From Skeletonema tropicum (Eukaryota > Bacillariophyta > Thalassiosirophyceae > Thalassiosirales > Thalassiosiraceae), in NCBI GenBank assembly GCA_037178625.1, contig CM074146.1, positions 1,798,001-1,862,000 of the forward strand: a DNA stretch of 64,000 bases, read 5' to 3'. This document shows, piece by piece, positions 32,635-43,431 of this stretch. The first letter of the stretch is position 1; every line of letters starts with the position of its first letter. Position numbers and translations under genes: made by a program. A model generated the notes under the pieces. The model was not told the origin of the DNA. It was given only the letters and a program-made list of their open reading frames with translations, and did not search any database.

Positions 32635-33908
32635 TTACACTGGCTGGCAATCACTCCACAAGGGACCATTGAATTTGCAATATTTGCACCCCTCTTCGCA
32701 GCAACTGGGATTGAAATCAGGTTGGCTGTCACATAAGTTTGAGCGGAGGGATTCATAGTAGCCAATGCAGCCCTCTACTGAACCGAGGCAAGTGCCAGGT
32801 TTATCAGTAAATATTTTGTTGAACCCACAACACACGTGCAAAACACATTTTCCACCCCGACAGTGTTTATATTCACCATGAACTATGGGGTCACAATACT
32901 GACCTCCAGCTCCACACCATCTCTTGCATTCATTATTGACACATGTCACTGATGTGCCGGGACAATAAGTACCTCCATCTTCGCAATTTTCTTCCTTTGT
33001 TGGTGATTGAGTTACGGGTTTTGCTGATGGTGACCGAGTAGGTGCTTTTGATGGTGCTTCCGTTTTCTTACATTCTCCATCGTCATCGACGCAGGATCCG
33101 TCCAAACAAAGTTTTTGATCCGCGCAGCATTGTTCCTCTGAAATGCATTCTCCACTATCTGGGCACTTTTTCTCTCCTTCGCAGCATTCCTCTTCGTCCT
33201 GGAGATGTCTCCCCAAGAAAGAGTAGCCGTTGTTCCCATTGGCATGTTCCCTATGCCTGTGCACCGGCGACGCTTTCTGTTTTGGTAGCCTAGAGGTCTT
33301 GCTTGTTTCAGGGGGCCGTTCGTCATCTCCCGCTTCGCACTGTTGCAAGTAGCGCCGCTTCTCCTCCTCAAACTCTTCCATGGATACGCCCAAACTGCTA
33401 CTACCATCCTCCAAATAAAAATTCTGAAGCTGAAGAAGCTCCCTTCGCTTCCTCCTACAATTCTTGCAGCACTCGCCGTACCCGCACACATTGCTCCTCA
33501 TGGCATGACCGCAGCAGTACGCCGTCCGACAACACTCTTCCGTTGTGATTTTTCCATCAGTGTGTTTTAAAGTAAGTTCGGTCCCCAACTTCTGGCAGGC
33601 TCGTCTTCCCGTCTCGCCAAACTCGAAATAACACACCCAGGCCTCGATGCTCGTCCGATGCCACCATTTCAGCCCTTTGGCGCAGCGACCGACGCAAGCG
33701 GCTTTGCTCCTTCGTTTTTTTTTGTTTTTGCGGCGCATAATGCAAGGCATTTGTCTGGGATGGAGCCTGCTTCCTTGAGGCATTTGTAAAAATCTTCGTA
33801 GTCTCGATTGCACTCCTGAGCATCCTCAAACGCGGCGGTCACTACCAAAAGTAAAAGTAGAAGGACCAATAGCAATCGCGAAAGCGGCCAGTTTTCGATA
33901 ATATGCAT
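32635..33908 (-). CDS. Cys-rich secreted protein with a homopolymer frameshift
   Basis: The ATG at 33908 opens a clear signal peptide (LLLVLLLLLLVVTAAFEDA) followed by a Cys-rich start (ECNRDYEDFYKCLKEAG). That frame then stops, while the long downstream frame (to 32635) has no credible start of its own. The frames overlap at a run of nine A on the minus strand (33715-33723); one base more there would join KTKKK to RRSKAACVGRC. The joined protein of about 420 aa has several Cys modules (ECCKNCRRKR, EECCEGEKKC, EQCCADQKLC), a Pro/Thr/Ser linker typical of diatom extracellular proteins (APTRSPSAKPVTQSPT), and a Cys-rich end. It is probably secreted or in the cell wall. An assembly error in the homopolymer is as likely as a real mutation. 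Confidence 0.65.
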
Positions 33909-35211
33909 GGTGCTGATGCAGCTGGCTGACCATCATTGGCCATGCCCCCATACATAATATGGATAGGCGACAGGCGAGGCAAGCCGGCGGAAAAATACCA
34001 TCGTGCGTCATCGTGGTCTTTTTGTTCTTCTTTTGTGGTGGTGTGGTGGTCTGGCCTTAGTTTATTAGAGAAGCTTCGAAACGGTCTTGTGAATTTGAAT
34101 TGACGATAATCTGGCAAAAGACCAAGTGGACTGGGCAGGCTGCGGCAGCTGGACGGACGCCAAAAATGTAATGAGAAGTTGTTGTCTGAGAGTACATAGT
34201 TGTAAAGGGCTTATCAGGAGGCAAATAAGCCTGGTCCAAATAAATGTCTTCCCCTACATCCAAAAAGGACATCTGAATTGATATTTTAGTCAGAGTTAAA
34301 AACAGATGATGAAGATAACATGCACGATCATGAGAGATCAACGTAGCGATCTCAAGAATATGTAACTTGGTATGATGTCCTCACAATTCATACGTGTGTT
34401 AAGGTTTTACGATACTCAGATAGACGCACACATGAGCAATGCTAAAGAGAGGAAGGGTGGCATTCTTCTCGAGATTTGTTCATATCTTCTTTACAAACAA
34501 AGATAAGGTAGTTAGACGACATAAATGATAATATATAATATTGGTTTATATGAATATGTAGAAGAATCATTGACTATTGTGCAATGCACGCCCCTGTTTT
34601 GGAGCACAGCACATATAGAGCAAGGACAGGATATAGATGATACCTCACCTATGGTACTTGCGCCATACAATGGCAGTAAACGTACAGCCAACATAACAAC
34701 AAAGAAGCCGAAGCCGAAGAAACTGCCGCACAAGAGGCCCCGATGATGCAGCCACTTGCTAGTCCAATTCATGTGTAGGTATGAGCGCAAATGATTTCTC
34801 CCACACCCAACACTAACCTTCGTCTTTGTGGTTCTTTCATGGAAGGGTTCCTAACTTATGATGGGGACGGATGCTACTGGGCTGGTGGGATATTCAAAGA
34901 ATGATTGTATATTTTACGATATTCAGCTATTCTTATGATTCACGAGAAACGAGAAGTATCTATTCTGTCGTGCTCAATCCCATCCTCATAACATCATCAG
35001 TCTTCGGGTTCTTGATTGCATTTGTGGGAGCTCTTTCAACCAAATCGTTCAAGCTGAAGGCAACACACATAAATAATAGTTCACTTAAATAAGATAACAT
35101 TCAATTACATCGATGAAGCTAACTCAACTTACCGTTAGCACTGTTTAAACAAGCTATATAATAATAACACGGAATACCTCAGCTCTAGACTAGAGACGTT
35201 ATTACGTTCAC
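33909..35211. other. Intergenic, containing a 267-bp direct repeat copy
   Basis: Apart from the direct repeat (34398-34664) it has only a 94-codon minus-strand frame (34057-34341), with no recognised domain and weak support. No RNA gene is seen. Confidence 0.45.
34398..34664 (+). repeat. Direct repeat, left copy, flanking the ankyrin gene
   Basis: About 267 bp, from GTTAAGGTTTTACGATACTC to GGTACTTGCGCC. It is matched at 36853-37122 at high identity with a few short indels. Confidence 0.85.
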
Positions 35212-36276
35212 ATGGGAGCAACTTCATCAGTCTACTCTTACAAAGGTGAACAGCTCCGGAACAGTCCGAAATCATGGCAAGAGAATGGGGAGGAAAGGAT
35301 TCTCTTCGGGCATTGGGTGTTGAGTGGAGACCAAACAGGAAGTGTATTAGAAAGTGGAGATCCAGGAGGAAGTATCGCTGTTCGATATGTTATTCAAAAT
35401 AATAAGGAAAAGACTCAAGTCTGGGCTAGTTCGAATTCAGATATTGATTTGAACTCTAAACCCCTCAGCGAGTGGTATGGGAATCCTACCTCCAATGAGG
35501 CAGATATCCTATGCAGAAATGGCCATACCATTCAAGTAAGACTTGGCAGTCCAGACAATCCTGGATCTGAAGACCAGTCTTTGCGTGTTTTTTTGAACGG
35601 GAGGGATCTCGATAGTGAACCGGATGATCATAACACTAACACGCCGCTTCATTGGGCTTGCGCTAATGGTCGGGTTGATGCGATCAAGCTCTTAATTGAT
35701 AACGGGGCAAAAGTCGACGACAAGAACAATCATGGAGGCACGCCACTCCATTATGCTTGCTGTAAGGGACTAGTTGATGTGGCCAAGCTTCTCATTGAAA
35801 AGGGAGCAGACTTTAATGCCAAGGATAATGATGGGATTACGCCGCTCCATCTTGCCTGCGGTCATGGACAAGTTGATATGGCCAAGCTTCTCATTGAAAA
35901 GGGAGCAAACGTTAATGCCGAGAATAATGATGGATTTACGCCGCTCCGTCATGCTTGCCTTGGGGGACATGTTGATGTGGCCAAGCTTCTCATTGAAAAG
36001 GGAGCAAATGTCAATGCCAAGGATAATGATGGGATTACGCCGCTTCATATCGCTTGCGGTCGTGGACATGTTGATATGGCCGAGCTTCTCATTGGAATGG
36101 GAGCAGATGTCAATGCCAAGGATAATAATGGAGATACGCCGCTCCGTTGGGCTGAATCTGATAGTGACGATGACGACGATGATAATGGTGAAATGGACAT
36201 TGAGAAGACGTACAACAAAATGAGGATTCGGGATCTTAGAGAAAAGCTGTATGACAAGGGCCTCGAAATCGATTGA
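35212..36276 (+). CDS. Ankyrin-repeat protein with a predicted N-myristoylation site
   Basis: 354 aa. The start MGATSSVYS fits the N-myristoylation consensus (Gly2, Ser6), suggesting membrane attachment. Residues 1-140 are a beta-rich-looking domain of unknown family. Five full ankyrin repeats and a partial sixth follow at about 143-315 (TPLHWACANGRVDAIKLLI, TPLHYACCKGLVDVAKLLIE and so on). The middle repeats are nearly identical in DNA, pointing to recent internal expansion. An acidic spacer (SDSDDDDDDNGEMD) and a C-terminal helix pair (MRIRDLREKLYDKGLEID), loosely SAP-like, close the protein. Ankyrin repeats imply protein binding; the partner is unknown. The gene lies between two 267-270-bp direct repeats. 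Confidence 0.85.
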   Translation: MGATSSVYSYKGEQLRNSPKSWQENGEERILFGHWVLSGDQTGSVLESGDPGGSIAVRYVIQNNKEKTQVWASSNSDIDLNSKPLSEWYGNPTSNEADILCRNGHTIQVRLGSPDNPGSEDQSLRVFLNGRDLDSEPDDHNTNTPLHWACANGRVDAIKLLIDNGAKVDDKNNHGGTPLHYACCKGLVDVAKLLIEKGADFNAKDNDGITPLHLACGHGQVDMAKLLIEKGANVNAENNDGFTPLRHACLGGHVDVAKLLIEKGANVNAKDNDGITPLHIACGRGHVDMAELLIGMGADVNAKDNNGDTPLRWAESDSDDDDDDNGEMDIEKTYNKMRIRDLREKLYDKGLEID

Positions 36277-37292
36277 TCAAGAGAAGCACTGATTGCTAGT
36301 TTGACGGAGCATTCTTGATCTTGAACAAGTTGTATCGCCAGTTGAGATCATAATTGCTCATTATTTAGTCTCTGTATTTTCTAGTCATGTTTCTATTTCT
36401 ACTTGCCATTCAATATCACCTTTCCCTTTTGACCTGGATGGGTACGAAGCCGTTAGTTGGCAGTCCATGATCAATCAAAGACAAAATAGTCTAACAGATT
36501 CAACGAGGGCTATATATTTGCCTTGGCAATATACTTTCCACTTAGCTTTCTCGCGAGAAAGTATGACTAGAGAAATAAAGACATAACGCAAGAGGTGTAG
36601 GGAGCGATTCAGAAAGCTGACGGGGCGGGGAGGGGAGTAAGGTAAAAAGTAGAAGCACTGAAGGACTTCACTGCTCCACCATGAGAAAGATCCACACGTC
36701 CAAATCTCAAATATTAGCATGTGTAATCATTTTTTGTCCAAGCTTCGGTCGAGCTTGAGCTTTTAGTAAAGTTGGTTAGTCGAGCGAAGCAGAGCTTACC
36801 CGTCGTTCGAAATTCCTGTCCGTCCGTGTGTCCGTCCGTCGTGGACAGAAATGTTAAGATTCTACGATACTCAGATAGACGCACACATGAGCAATGCTAG
36901 AGAGGGAGGAAGGGTGGCATTCTTCTCTCGAGATTTGTTCGTATCTTCTTTTACAAGCAAAGAGAAGGTAGTTAGACGACATGAATGATAATATATAATA
37001 TTGGTTTATGAATATGTAGAAGAATGATTGACTATTGTGCAATGCACGCCCCTGTTTTGGAGCACAGCACATATAGAGCAAGGACAGGATATAGATGATA
37101 CCTCACCTATGGTACTTGCGCCGTTGAAAGTGTATGATGCTACTCATACAAAAATAATGTATTCATGTTTCAATAAATTAATATCTACTTAGCGTCTACT
37201 GCCTCTTTACAGCCTAATCAGAAGAGGAGCGGAGTCAAACGCGATTTGAATCTCTCTCTCTCAAGAATAACTTGTCAAGAGTCTTGGCAAGT
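36277..37292. other. Intergenic, containing the second direct repeat copy
   Basis: Other than the repeat at 36853-37122 it has a TCCGTCCG tract at 36820-36840. No gene is seen. Confidence 0.5.
36853..37122 (+). repeat. Direct repeat, right copy
   Basis: Partner of 34398-34664. Small differences include AGAGAGGAAGG against AGAGAGGGAGGAAGG and TTTATATGAATA against TTTATGAATA. Confidence 0.85.
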
Positions 37293-38114
37293 CTAAGCAT
37301 CGGCATTGAACTCTGCAATCTTTGCAGCATTCTCGTCACAAAACGTTTTGTGTTCCGCCAAGTGGGCTACTTGGCATTCCCTCGAACAATACGTCACACA
37401 TCGGCATCGACCGCAGTACATTGTTTTGCTGCGCTCCACCTCTTGGTAAAGGGATTCGCACTCTGGGTTTTCACAGAACCCTATCTTTACAATATCCTTC
37501 ACCAATTGATATTTCTCATCCATGCAGGAGCAGGGGATGCGCATCTTGAAGAATTTGACGAGCGTGTGGACGTCATTGCTGATCCGCATTTCCTCGATTT
37601 TGGGCCAGTTTTGTAAAGCCCGCGAATGTTGAAACTCTACTGCAATGTGCTGCTCCAAATATCTGGCACAAATAGCATTCACCCGGGCATCCCGAGCATC
37701 ATTGTGAAAGCCTCCCAGAAAATGTTCTGTTCCAAGAAACAAATAGTATGATACTGCCATCTTCAACTTGATAGAATCATGCCAAACGTCGGCAAATTCA
37801 TCCATTGTAGCACGATGAGCTGTAAGGAGGGCATCCCGAAGTGAACCGTCGCCGTCGCCTTCTATAGAAGATTTACGAAATTCGTGATCAAACGCCTTCA
37901 CGAATTGAAAGAGATTATCTTCTTCTTGAAAAGAGAGATTATCGGCTCCATGCTTGCACATTGTTTTACCGATCCCTATCTCTATCATTGTCTGCTCAAC
38001 CATGCGCGCCGTCACCGCTTTTTCTAGTTCATTCATTGGTCTATTCTTCTCTTCTGCCGCTTCCCTGGCCTTGGCTGCCTTCCTCGCCTTGCCTTGGTTA
38101 CGCTTCCTCCCCAT
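37293..38114 (-). CDS. MYND zinc-finger family protein, array copy 1
   Basis: 273 aa. The basic N-terminus MGRKRNQGKARKAAKAREA precedes a conserved helical domain (TMDEFADVWHDS, ARYLEQHIAVE, HTLVKFFKMRIPCSCMDEKY). The C-terminal MYND-type finger at about residues 210-259 has ligands C-x4-C (CENPEC), C-x2-C (CGRC), C-x3-C (CSREC) and H-x3-C. The first pair is spaced wider than the usual C-x2-C. MYND fingers bind short proline-containing peptides in partner proteins. No SET or other catalytic domain is present, so a scaffold role is inferred. It has an acidic, Glu-rich centre. Its upstream sequence resembles that of copy 7 (ATCCACTTTGCTCTC). Confidence 0.85.
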   Translation of the reverse strand: MGRKRNQGKARKAAKAREAAEEKNRPMNELEKAVTARMVEQTMIEIGIGKTMCKHGADNLSFQEEDNLFQFVKAFDHEFRKSSIEGDGDGSLRDALLTAHRATMDEFADVWHDSIKLKMAVSYYLFLGTEHFLGGFHNDARDARVNAICARYLEQHIAVEFQHSRALQNWPKIEEMRISNDVHTLVKFFKMRIPCSCMDEKYQLVKDIVKIGFCENPECESLYQEVERSKTMYCGRCRCVTYCSRECQVAHLAEHKTFCDENAAKIAEFNADA

Positions 38115-38759
38115 TGTTGCTATCCACTTTGCTCTCGCTCGGCTCGTCTTGTCTTGACCTTGACTCGGGGGCTCGAGCTCGAGCGATCGATCGAAAATGA
38201 ATTTAAATTTTTAGTGGCTATGTAGATAGAGGGATTCCCCAATACATATGATTATACTAATGTCACATCATGAATGAACTTCTTCCTCTCACCCTACAAA
38301 TTCTTCCTTATAGTCGTAAAGTAGTATCCATAGCGACATGTTGCCAACGAAAAGTAGGAGCTGATCACTTGTAGAGGAAGAGATGCCTGGTCCAGAATCC
38401 AGAAGTCTCATCTATCCCTATCACAGAGGTACATCTGAAAGCGCTCTTCGCCTTGGTCTAGGTAATCTACGAACTGGCATGAATTGAGGTGAAGAATAAA
38501 GGTAAAGGATGTGTGATGCACACTGACACTGCTTCTTCCTCAAATACAGTATAATTATAGGATGTCTTCGCCTCCTGCACAAACTTCAGCCACTCATACA
38601 TGCAGAACATAGAGTGTACAATTCTTCTAAAGCATTGAATGCTACTTTGACCTTGCTTGTGTCGACAGTATCTCAAGAAGAAATGATACTCAAAATATAC
38701 TCATATCGAACAAAGTAACCAAGGAAAAAAGTGGCTCAATCTACGTTATCATTAAGATA

Positions 38760-39572
38760 TTATGGTGTATTTTGAATCTTTCTCTCCTCAAACTTGGCGA
38801 TTAGAGCAATGCGTTTGTCACAAAGAGGCTTGTGTTTTGTCCAATCGACTTTTTGGCATTCCTTGGAGCAATAGACTGCACTTCGGCATCGACTGCAATA
38901 CATTGTTTTGCTGCGTTCCACATGACAGTAAGGAAATTTGCACTTTGAATTTTGGCAATAGTCCATCTTTGTGATGTTCTTCACTTCTTCGTACTTCTCA
39001 TCCAAGCAGGTGCAGGGGATGCGGTGCCGGAAGAATTTGACAAGCGTGTGATTATCTGAAACGGAATTTTTGTGCCAATGGAGGAAAGCTTGAGTTTGTT
39101 TAAACCTAACAGCGATGTGTTGTTCGAAATACCTTGCTAACGTAACATTCCCCTGGGCATGTCCATATCTACCTTCGAGTATCTGTTGCGTTCCGACACA
39201 CAAGAAGCACGACAATATCAGTTTCATCTTGGCAAGATCATTCCACACATCAGTAAATTCAACCACCGTAGCATTTGCAGCTGCTATGAGGCAACTTCTT
39301 GGAAGAGCACCGCCGCCTCTTGCATCAGCAGCTTCATTCATTGCTATTTCAAATGCCCGCGCGAAGTCAGCACAAATGTCGTCCATCTTTTCGAACTCGC
39401 AGCCGTGATTGCATCTCGTTTTACTGGACTGCAATTGCTGACTTGGCGCTTCTAGTGTTTGCTGTCGCTCAACATCATTCGCATGATTCTTATTTCTGAC
39501 TTCCGCCTCCTCCTGCTTGGCCTTGGCTTTGGCCGCCTTCCTCGCCCTCCCTTGGTTTCGTTTCCTCCCCAT
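38760..39572 (-). CDS. MYND zinc-finger family protein, array copy 2
   Basis: 270 aa with all zinc ligands: CQNSKC, CSRC, CSKEC, H-x3-C. It keeps the CTCLDEKYEEVKNITKM segment before the finger and the basic N-terminus MGRKRNQGRARKAAKAKAK. The central domain includes ATVVEFTDVWND, in which the usual Met-Asp is Val-Val. The C-terminus (ERKIQNTP) differs from the common FEAKKKS tail. Expression is not evident from sequence, but the frame is intact. Confidence 0.85.
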   Translation of the reverse strand: MGRKRNQGRARKAAKAKAKQEEAEVRNKNHANDVERQQTLEAPSQQLQSSKTRCNHGCEFEKMDDICADFARAFEIAMNEAADARGGGALPRSCLIAAANATVVEFTDVWNDLAKMKLILSCFLCVGTQQILEGRYGHAQGNVTLARYFEQHIAVRFKQTQAFLHWHKNSVSDNHTLVKFFRHRIPCTCLDEKYEEVKNITKMDYCQNSKCKFPYCHVERSKTMYCSRCRSAVYCSKECQKVDWTKHKPLCDKRIALIAKFEERKIQNTP

Positions 39573-40863
39573 GCTAACGACGCTAACGATCTTCGGGAAA
39601 GCTGTTAATTAATGGGATGCACAAGTCCGAGCATTGAAAGTTGCTGCATTCGTGTGTGTCAGCTCATCATTAAAAAATGTGGTGCATGAATGTTCAACAA
39701 GAAATAATTTTAAATTGTGTATCGACACCGCGACTCGACCGACAATTTCTCAGTTGTAATATGTATCGATCCACTCGCCCACAAATAGTTGTGTGAGTGT
39801 TATGAACTGGGCACATTAGCACCGCTAGACAGTCAGCGTACGTAGAAGCGATGCTACAGTGTCGTAGCTGATATGAGAGGTCCAGGTCAGGCTGGCCGGC
39901 AGCATCACAATGAACCAAATCGTATCAATCGTCGTCAATACACACGCATATGAGCCGCTTCTAGTGGCCATTGTAGTCGGTGGCGATTCTTTTATGTGCC
40001 CTGGCACTGCCTACATTACATGCAGCAACAAAAAGAGTAGAGTCGATACTTACGAATACTCAACCATGTGTTCAAGTAGAATGAGACGAGCTCTAGTAAT
40101 AGAATCCAACAGGAGTGATCTCACAATCATCTTGAGAGAATCCACCACCGCGAACCGGGACTGAAATCTCTGTTAGAGAAGTCACTACGGTACCATATTT
40201 GCTAAATAATCTGTTCATCGGTTTTGCCATATGGCAACGCTTGATCGATAGGCCGAGTGCCGAGTGACACACAAGGCTCAAGCTACTGAGATCTATCTCT
40301 CCAGGATCATCGGTCGGATAGCTCGTTCGGTCCACTAAATGATCCTTATGGGCAAATCCAACTCAGTGTTCCAGCAAACTTCTGTATTAGTATTCGTAAG
40401 AATGATATAAGCGTCAGAATATCTCATTAGTATCTACACACTCGTCTACTTTATTGCTTGACCCGAGACAACAAAAACAGGTCGGAGAAAGCGAATATTG
40501 TGTATCTCTTTCAATGATGTGGTGTGATGTGTCGTTGTTATTATTCTTGGTATGGCTGACTACTTACGACAGTACATTTCACGTCAGTCGAATTTGTTGC
40601 GTCCAGTCAGCACTACTTGGCATCGACTACAGTCTACAGCGAAACAAGAACTGTTAATAGGTAGAAACAAACTATCCGAGTGTATAAAGCGCCCATTTCA
40701 CTATTTGCAGCATAATATTGGATTAGTTTGCAAATACAAATAATACATTTATCTATGCTGTGTATCATTATGTCTGTGAGGTTATTGGACAGGTAAACTT
40801 TGGTGGAAATCATGTGCTCCAAGCGATTCCAATATTCGTCTCGGGTTAGGGACCCTAACCGCA
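39573..40863. other. Intergenic, 1.3 kb without a gene
   Basis: Open frames here are short and unsupported. There is no obvious repeat, and little similarity to the other array spacers could be followed by eye. Confidence 0.45.
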
Positions 40864-41679
40864 TCACGGAATGCAGTTCTTCCTTTCTGAAAGTGGCATG
40901 GCATTGAACTCTGCAATCTTTGCAGCATTCTTGTCGCAAAGCGACTTGTGATCTGCCGAGTGGGCTACTTGACACTCCCTCGAACAATAGACTGCATTTC
41001 GGCATCGACTGCAATACATTGTTTTGCTGCGTTCCATCACCAAGTCGCACTCTGGGTTGTAACAAAACCCTACCTTTACAATATCCTTCACCTCTTCATA
41101 TTCCTCATCTAAGCATGAGCAGGGAATGCGGTGCCGGAAGTACTTTGCGAGTGTGTGGATGTCGCTGCAAATTCGAACAGGTCGGGTTCGCTTCAACTCT
41201 ACTGCGATATGTTGCTCCAAATATCTGGCACAGATACCATACGCCCGGGCATCATTGTAAAAACCTCCCATAAATTGTTCTGTTCCAAGAAACAAAAAGT
41301 ATGATACCGTCATTTTCGCCTGGGTAGCATCATTCCACACGTTGGCAAATTCATCCATCGTAACACTATGAGCTGTTACGAGGGAATGCCAAATTGAACT
41401 GTCAACATCTCTAGTAGCTTTATAACATTCTGTTACAAACGCCTTCACGAATAGAAAGGGAATATCTTCAAAAGAAAGATGATCGGCACCATGCTCGCAT
41501 GACGTTGTATCGGGCTTACAACGGATACCATTCTGTAACTGCAGAATTTGCCCCGTCAATAGCTCTGGCTCATCGGTCGCCGTCTGATTGTTCTCCCTCT
41601 CCTGCCTCTCCTCCGCCTCCTGCTTGGCCTTGGCTTTGGCCGCCTTCCTCGCCCTCCCTTGGTTGCGCTTCCTCCCCAT
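40864..41679 (-). CDS. MYND zinc-finger family protein, array copy 3
   Basis: 271 aa, intact. The finger reads CYNPEC, CSRC, CSREC with a final H-x3-C. One residue group between the first and second pairs is shorter than in relatives (CDLVMERSKTMYC). The start ATG (41679) is preceded by one base and then a five-codon upstream frame, ATG ACC GAA GAT CGT TAG (41698-41681), which could reduce initiation at the main start. The C-terminus (MPLSERKNCIP) is divergent. Confidence 0.85.
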   Translation of the reverse strand: MGRKRNQGRARKAAKAKAKQEAEERQERENNQTATDEPELLTGQILQLQNGIRCKPDTTSCEHGADHLSFEDIPFLFVKAFVTECYKATRDVDSSIWHSLVTAHSVTMDEFANVWNDATQAKMTVSYFLFLGTEQFMGGFYNDARAYGICARYLEQHIAVELKRTRPVRICSDIHTLAKYFRHRIPCSCLDEEYEEVKDIVKVGFCYNPECDLVMERSKTMYCSRCRNAVYCSRECQVAHSADHKSLCDKNAAKIAEFNAMPLSERKNCIP

Positions 41680-41680
41680 G

Positions 41681-41698
41681 CTAACGATCTTCGGTCAT
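41681..41698 (-). promoter_or_regulatory. Five-codon upstream ORF (MTEDR) next to the MYND copy 3 start
   Basis: The stop TAG is separated by a single base from the main ATG. The same peptide-coding word occurs before array copy 4 (43260-43243). In other copies it is altered or fused to the main frame. Confidence 0.4.
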
Positions 41699-41978
41699 GG
41701 TAGGTCGGTGCATGTCGTCGTCAAAAATGAAAGTCGCAAAAATACAAGAGGATGATTTTCTCAGTCTACTGTCTACGTACCATACGTAAATAAGTCTATA
41801 CAGGTATGTGTCTACGTATCCAAAGTTACATATTGGTACTGTGTCTACCACAAGAAGTTGTACTCTTGCTCCTGCCTTCTCTTCTGGGGAATTATCTCTT
41901 CTGGGGCATTGCTGGCACGATGGATTGTATTGTACTTGTTATTAAACTGAAAAGGGTACTCTGTTTATATGAGCAACG

Positions 41979-41979
<1 letters not shown>

Positions 41980-42024
<45 letters not shown>
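41980..42024 (+). repeat. (GA)n microsatellite
   Basis: Pure GA run of about 45 bp in the array spacer. Homologous spacers have only short versions (near 45332 and 49811), so it expanded here. Confidence 0.9.
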
Positions 42025-42026
<2 letters not shown>

Positions 42027-42448
42027 CTACCTTAGCCTTTGGCAGGAAGGACTCCTCCTTCGTTGCCGTCACCTAGCCTATGCACTTTCCTCAAGTGCAC
42101 GTTTCTTATTAGCCGCACGACTTATAACGATATAGGATAGAGAATGAATAGCTAATACATATTGCATTGCTTATACCTACAACAAATTGCTTGCTTCTCG
42201 CTGTGTCAACGCTACCTTCTTGTACTTTGGACAGTATATGGACATCTCAGCTCAGTCAATTATGACAAACGGAATGTATGTGAATGAGAAGTGCACGAAT
42301 CCGAGCATTGAAAAAGGTTGCAGTATTTTGTGCTTTAGCTCATCATAGCTGAATACTTTTCTCAATATTACATCTGAAGCATTGGATTCAAGTGAGATTG
42401 AGATAGTGAATGCATCTAATACTAAATGTGTTTATGATATTGTGGGTA

Positions 42449-43241
42449 CTACAACTTCTTTTTGGCCTCAAACATAGCTCTTACGGTAAAAGCCTGGTCA
42501 CACACAGCCCTGTGGTTTGTCAAATCAGCTATTTGACACTCACGAGAACAATAAGCTATACTTCGGCATCGACTGCAATACATTGTTTTGCTGCGTTCCA
42601 CTCGTCCGGCAGGGATACTGCAGTCTGATGTTTTTCACTTCTTCATATTTCTTATCCAAGCATAAGCAGGGGATGCGGTGCCTGAAGAATTTTACGAGTG
42701 TGTGCATGTCGGCTTCGTACGTTTCATCTAATTTTGGACAATGAATCAGAGCTTGAATTTGCTTCAAACTCACCACGATGTGTTGCTCTATGAACCTAGC
42801 AAGAGCAGCATGCTCCCGGGCATTATCATCATCCCCTTCCAAAAGAAACTCCGTTCCTACACACAAGAAGAATGACATCACCGATTCCATCTTGGAAGAG
42901 TCGTCCCACATGTCGGCATATTCATCCATTGTAGCATTTTCAGCATGAAGTAGACTATTCAAAACGTGTATGCCCTCATGAATAGCTTCAAGGAATGCTG
43001 ATCTAAATGTTTCTGCAAAATCAGCTATATTGTGGTCCGAGATTTCAAAGCCGTGATTGCATTGCATTGTTGTGTCATGTCCCGACGTCGGCAAAATATT
43101 TTCATCCCCGAGTTGCGTCCGCAATGACTCTACCATCGATTGGTGAGCAGTCGTCGTTTGATCCTTTTTCTCCTCTGCCTCCTGCTTGGCCTTGGCTTTG
43201 GCCGCCCTCCTCGCTTTGCCTTGGTTCCGCTTCCTTCCCAT
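42449..43241 (-). pseudogene. MYND family array copy 4, broken by a deletion before the finger
   Basis: The frame from 43241 is normal through the central domain (ATMDEYADMWDDS, HTLVKFFRHRIPCLCLDKKY). After EEVKNI about 26-28 bp are missing, those coding for the TKMG.CYNP segment with the first Cys of the finger. This shifts the frame, and translation would end at 42540 after 233 codons. The remaining finger is still readable in the next frame (ERSKTMYCSRCR, CSREC, FEAKKKL, TAG at 42449). The gene has therefore lost a zinc ligand as well as its frame. Confidence 0.85.
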
Positions 43242-43431
43242 GCTAACGATCTTCTGTCATGGTCGATCCGGTCGGTGCATGTCAAAAACTGAAAGTGGCA
43301 AAAAATGAGGAGGACGATTTTCTCAGTCGACGTACGTAATTCATACAGGTATGTGCTTAAAGTACTTATTGGTAAGGGAAGCCCGTTATCTACTACTTTA
43401 GTACTCCTAACATCATTATCAAGTGGATTGA

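Noticed and set aside
34057..34341. 94-codon minus-strand gene
   Set aside because: The frame looks moderately protein-like, but there is no homologue I recognise, no splice-supported continuation and no duplicated counterpart. It is left as intergenic.
34398..37122. LTR retrotransposon with direct repeats as LTRs
   Set aside because: There is no gag, protease, reverse transcriptase or integrase between the repeats, no TG..CA ends, and no primer-binding or polypurine tract is evident.
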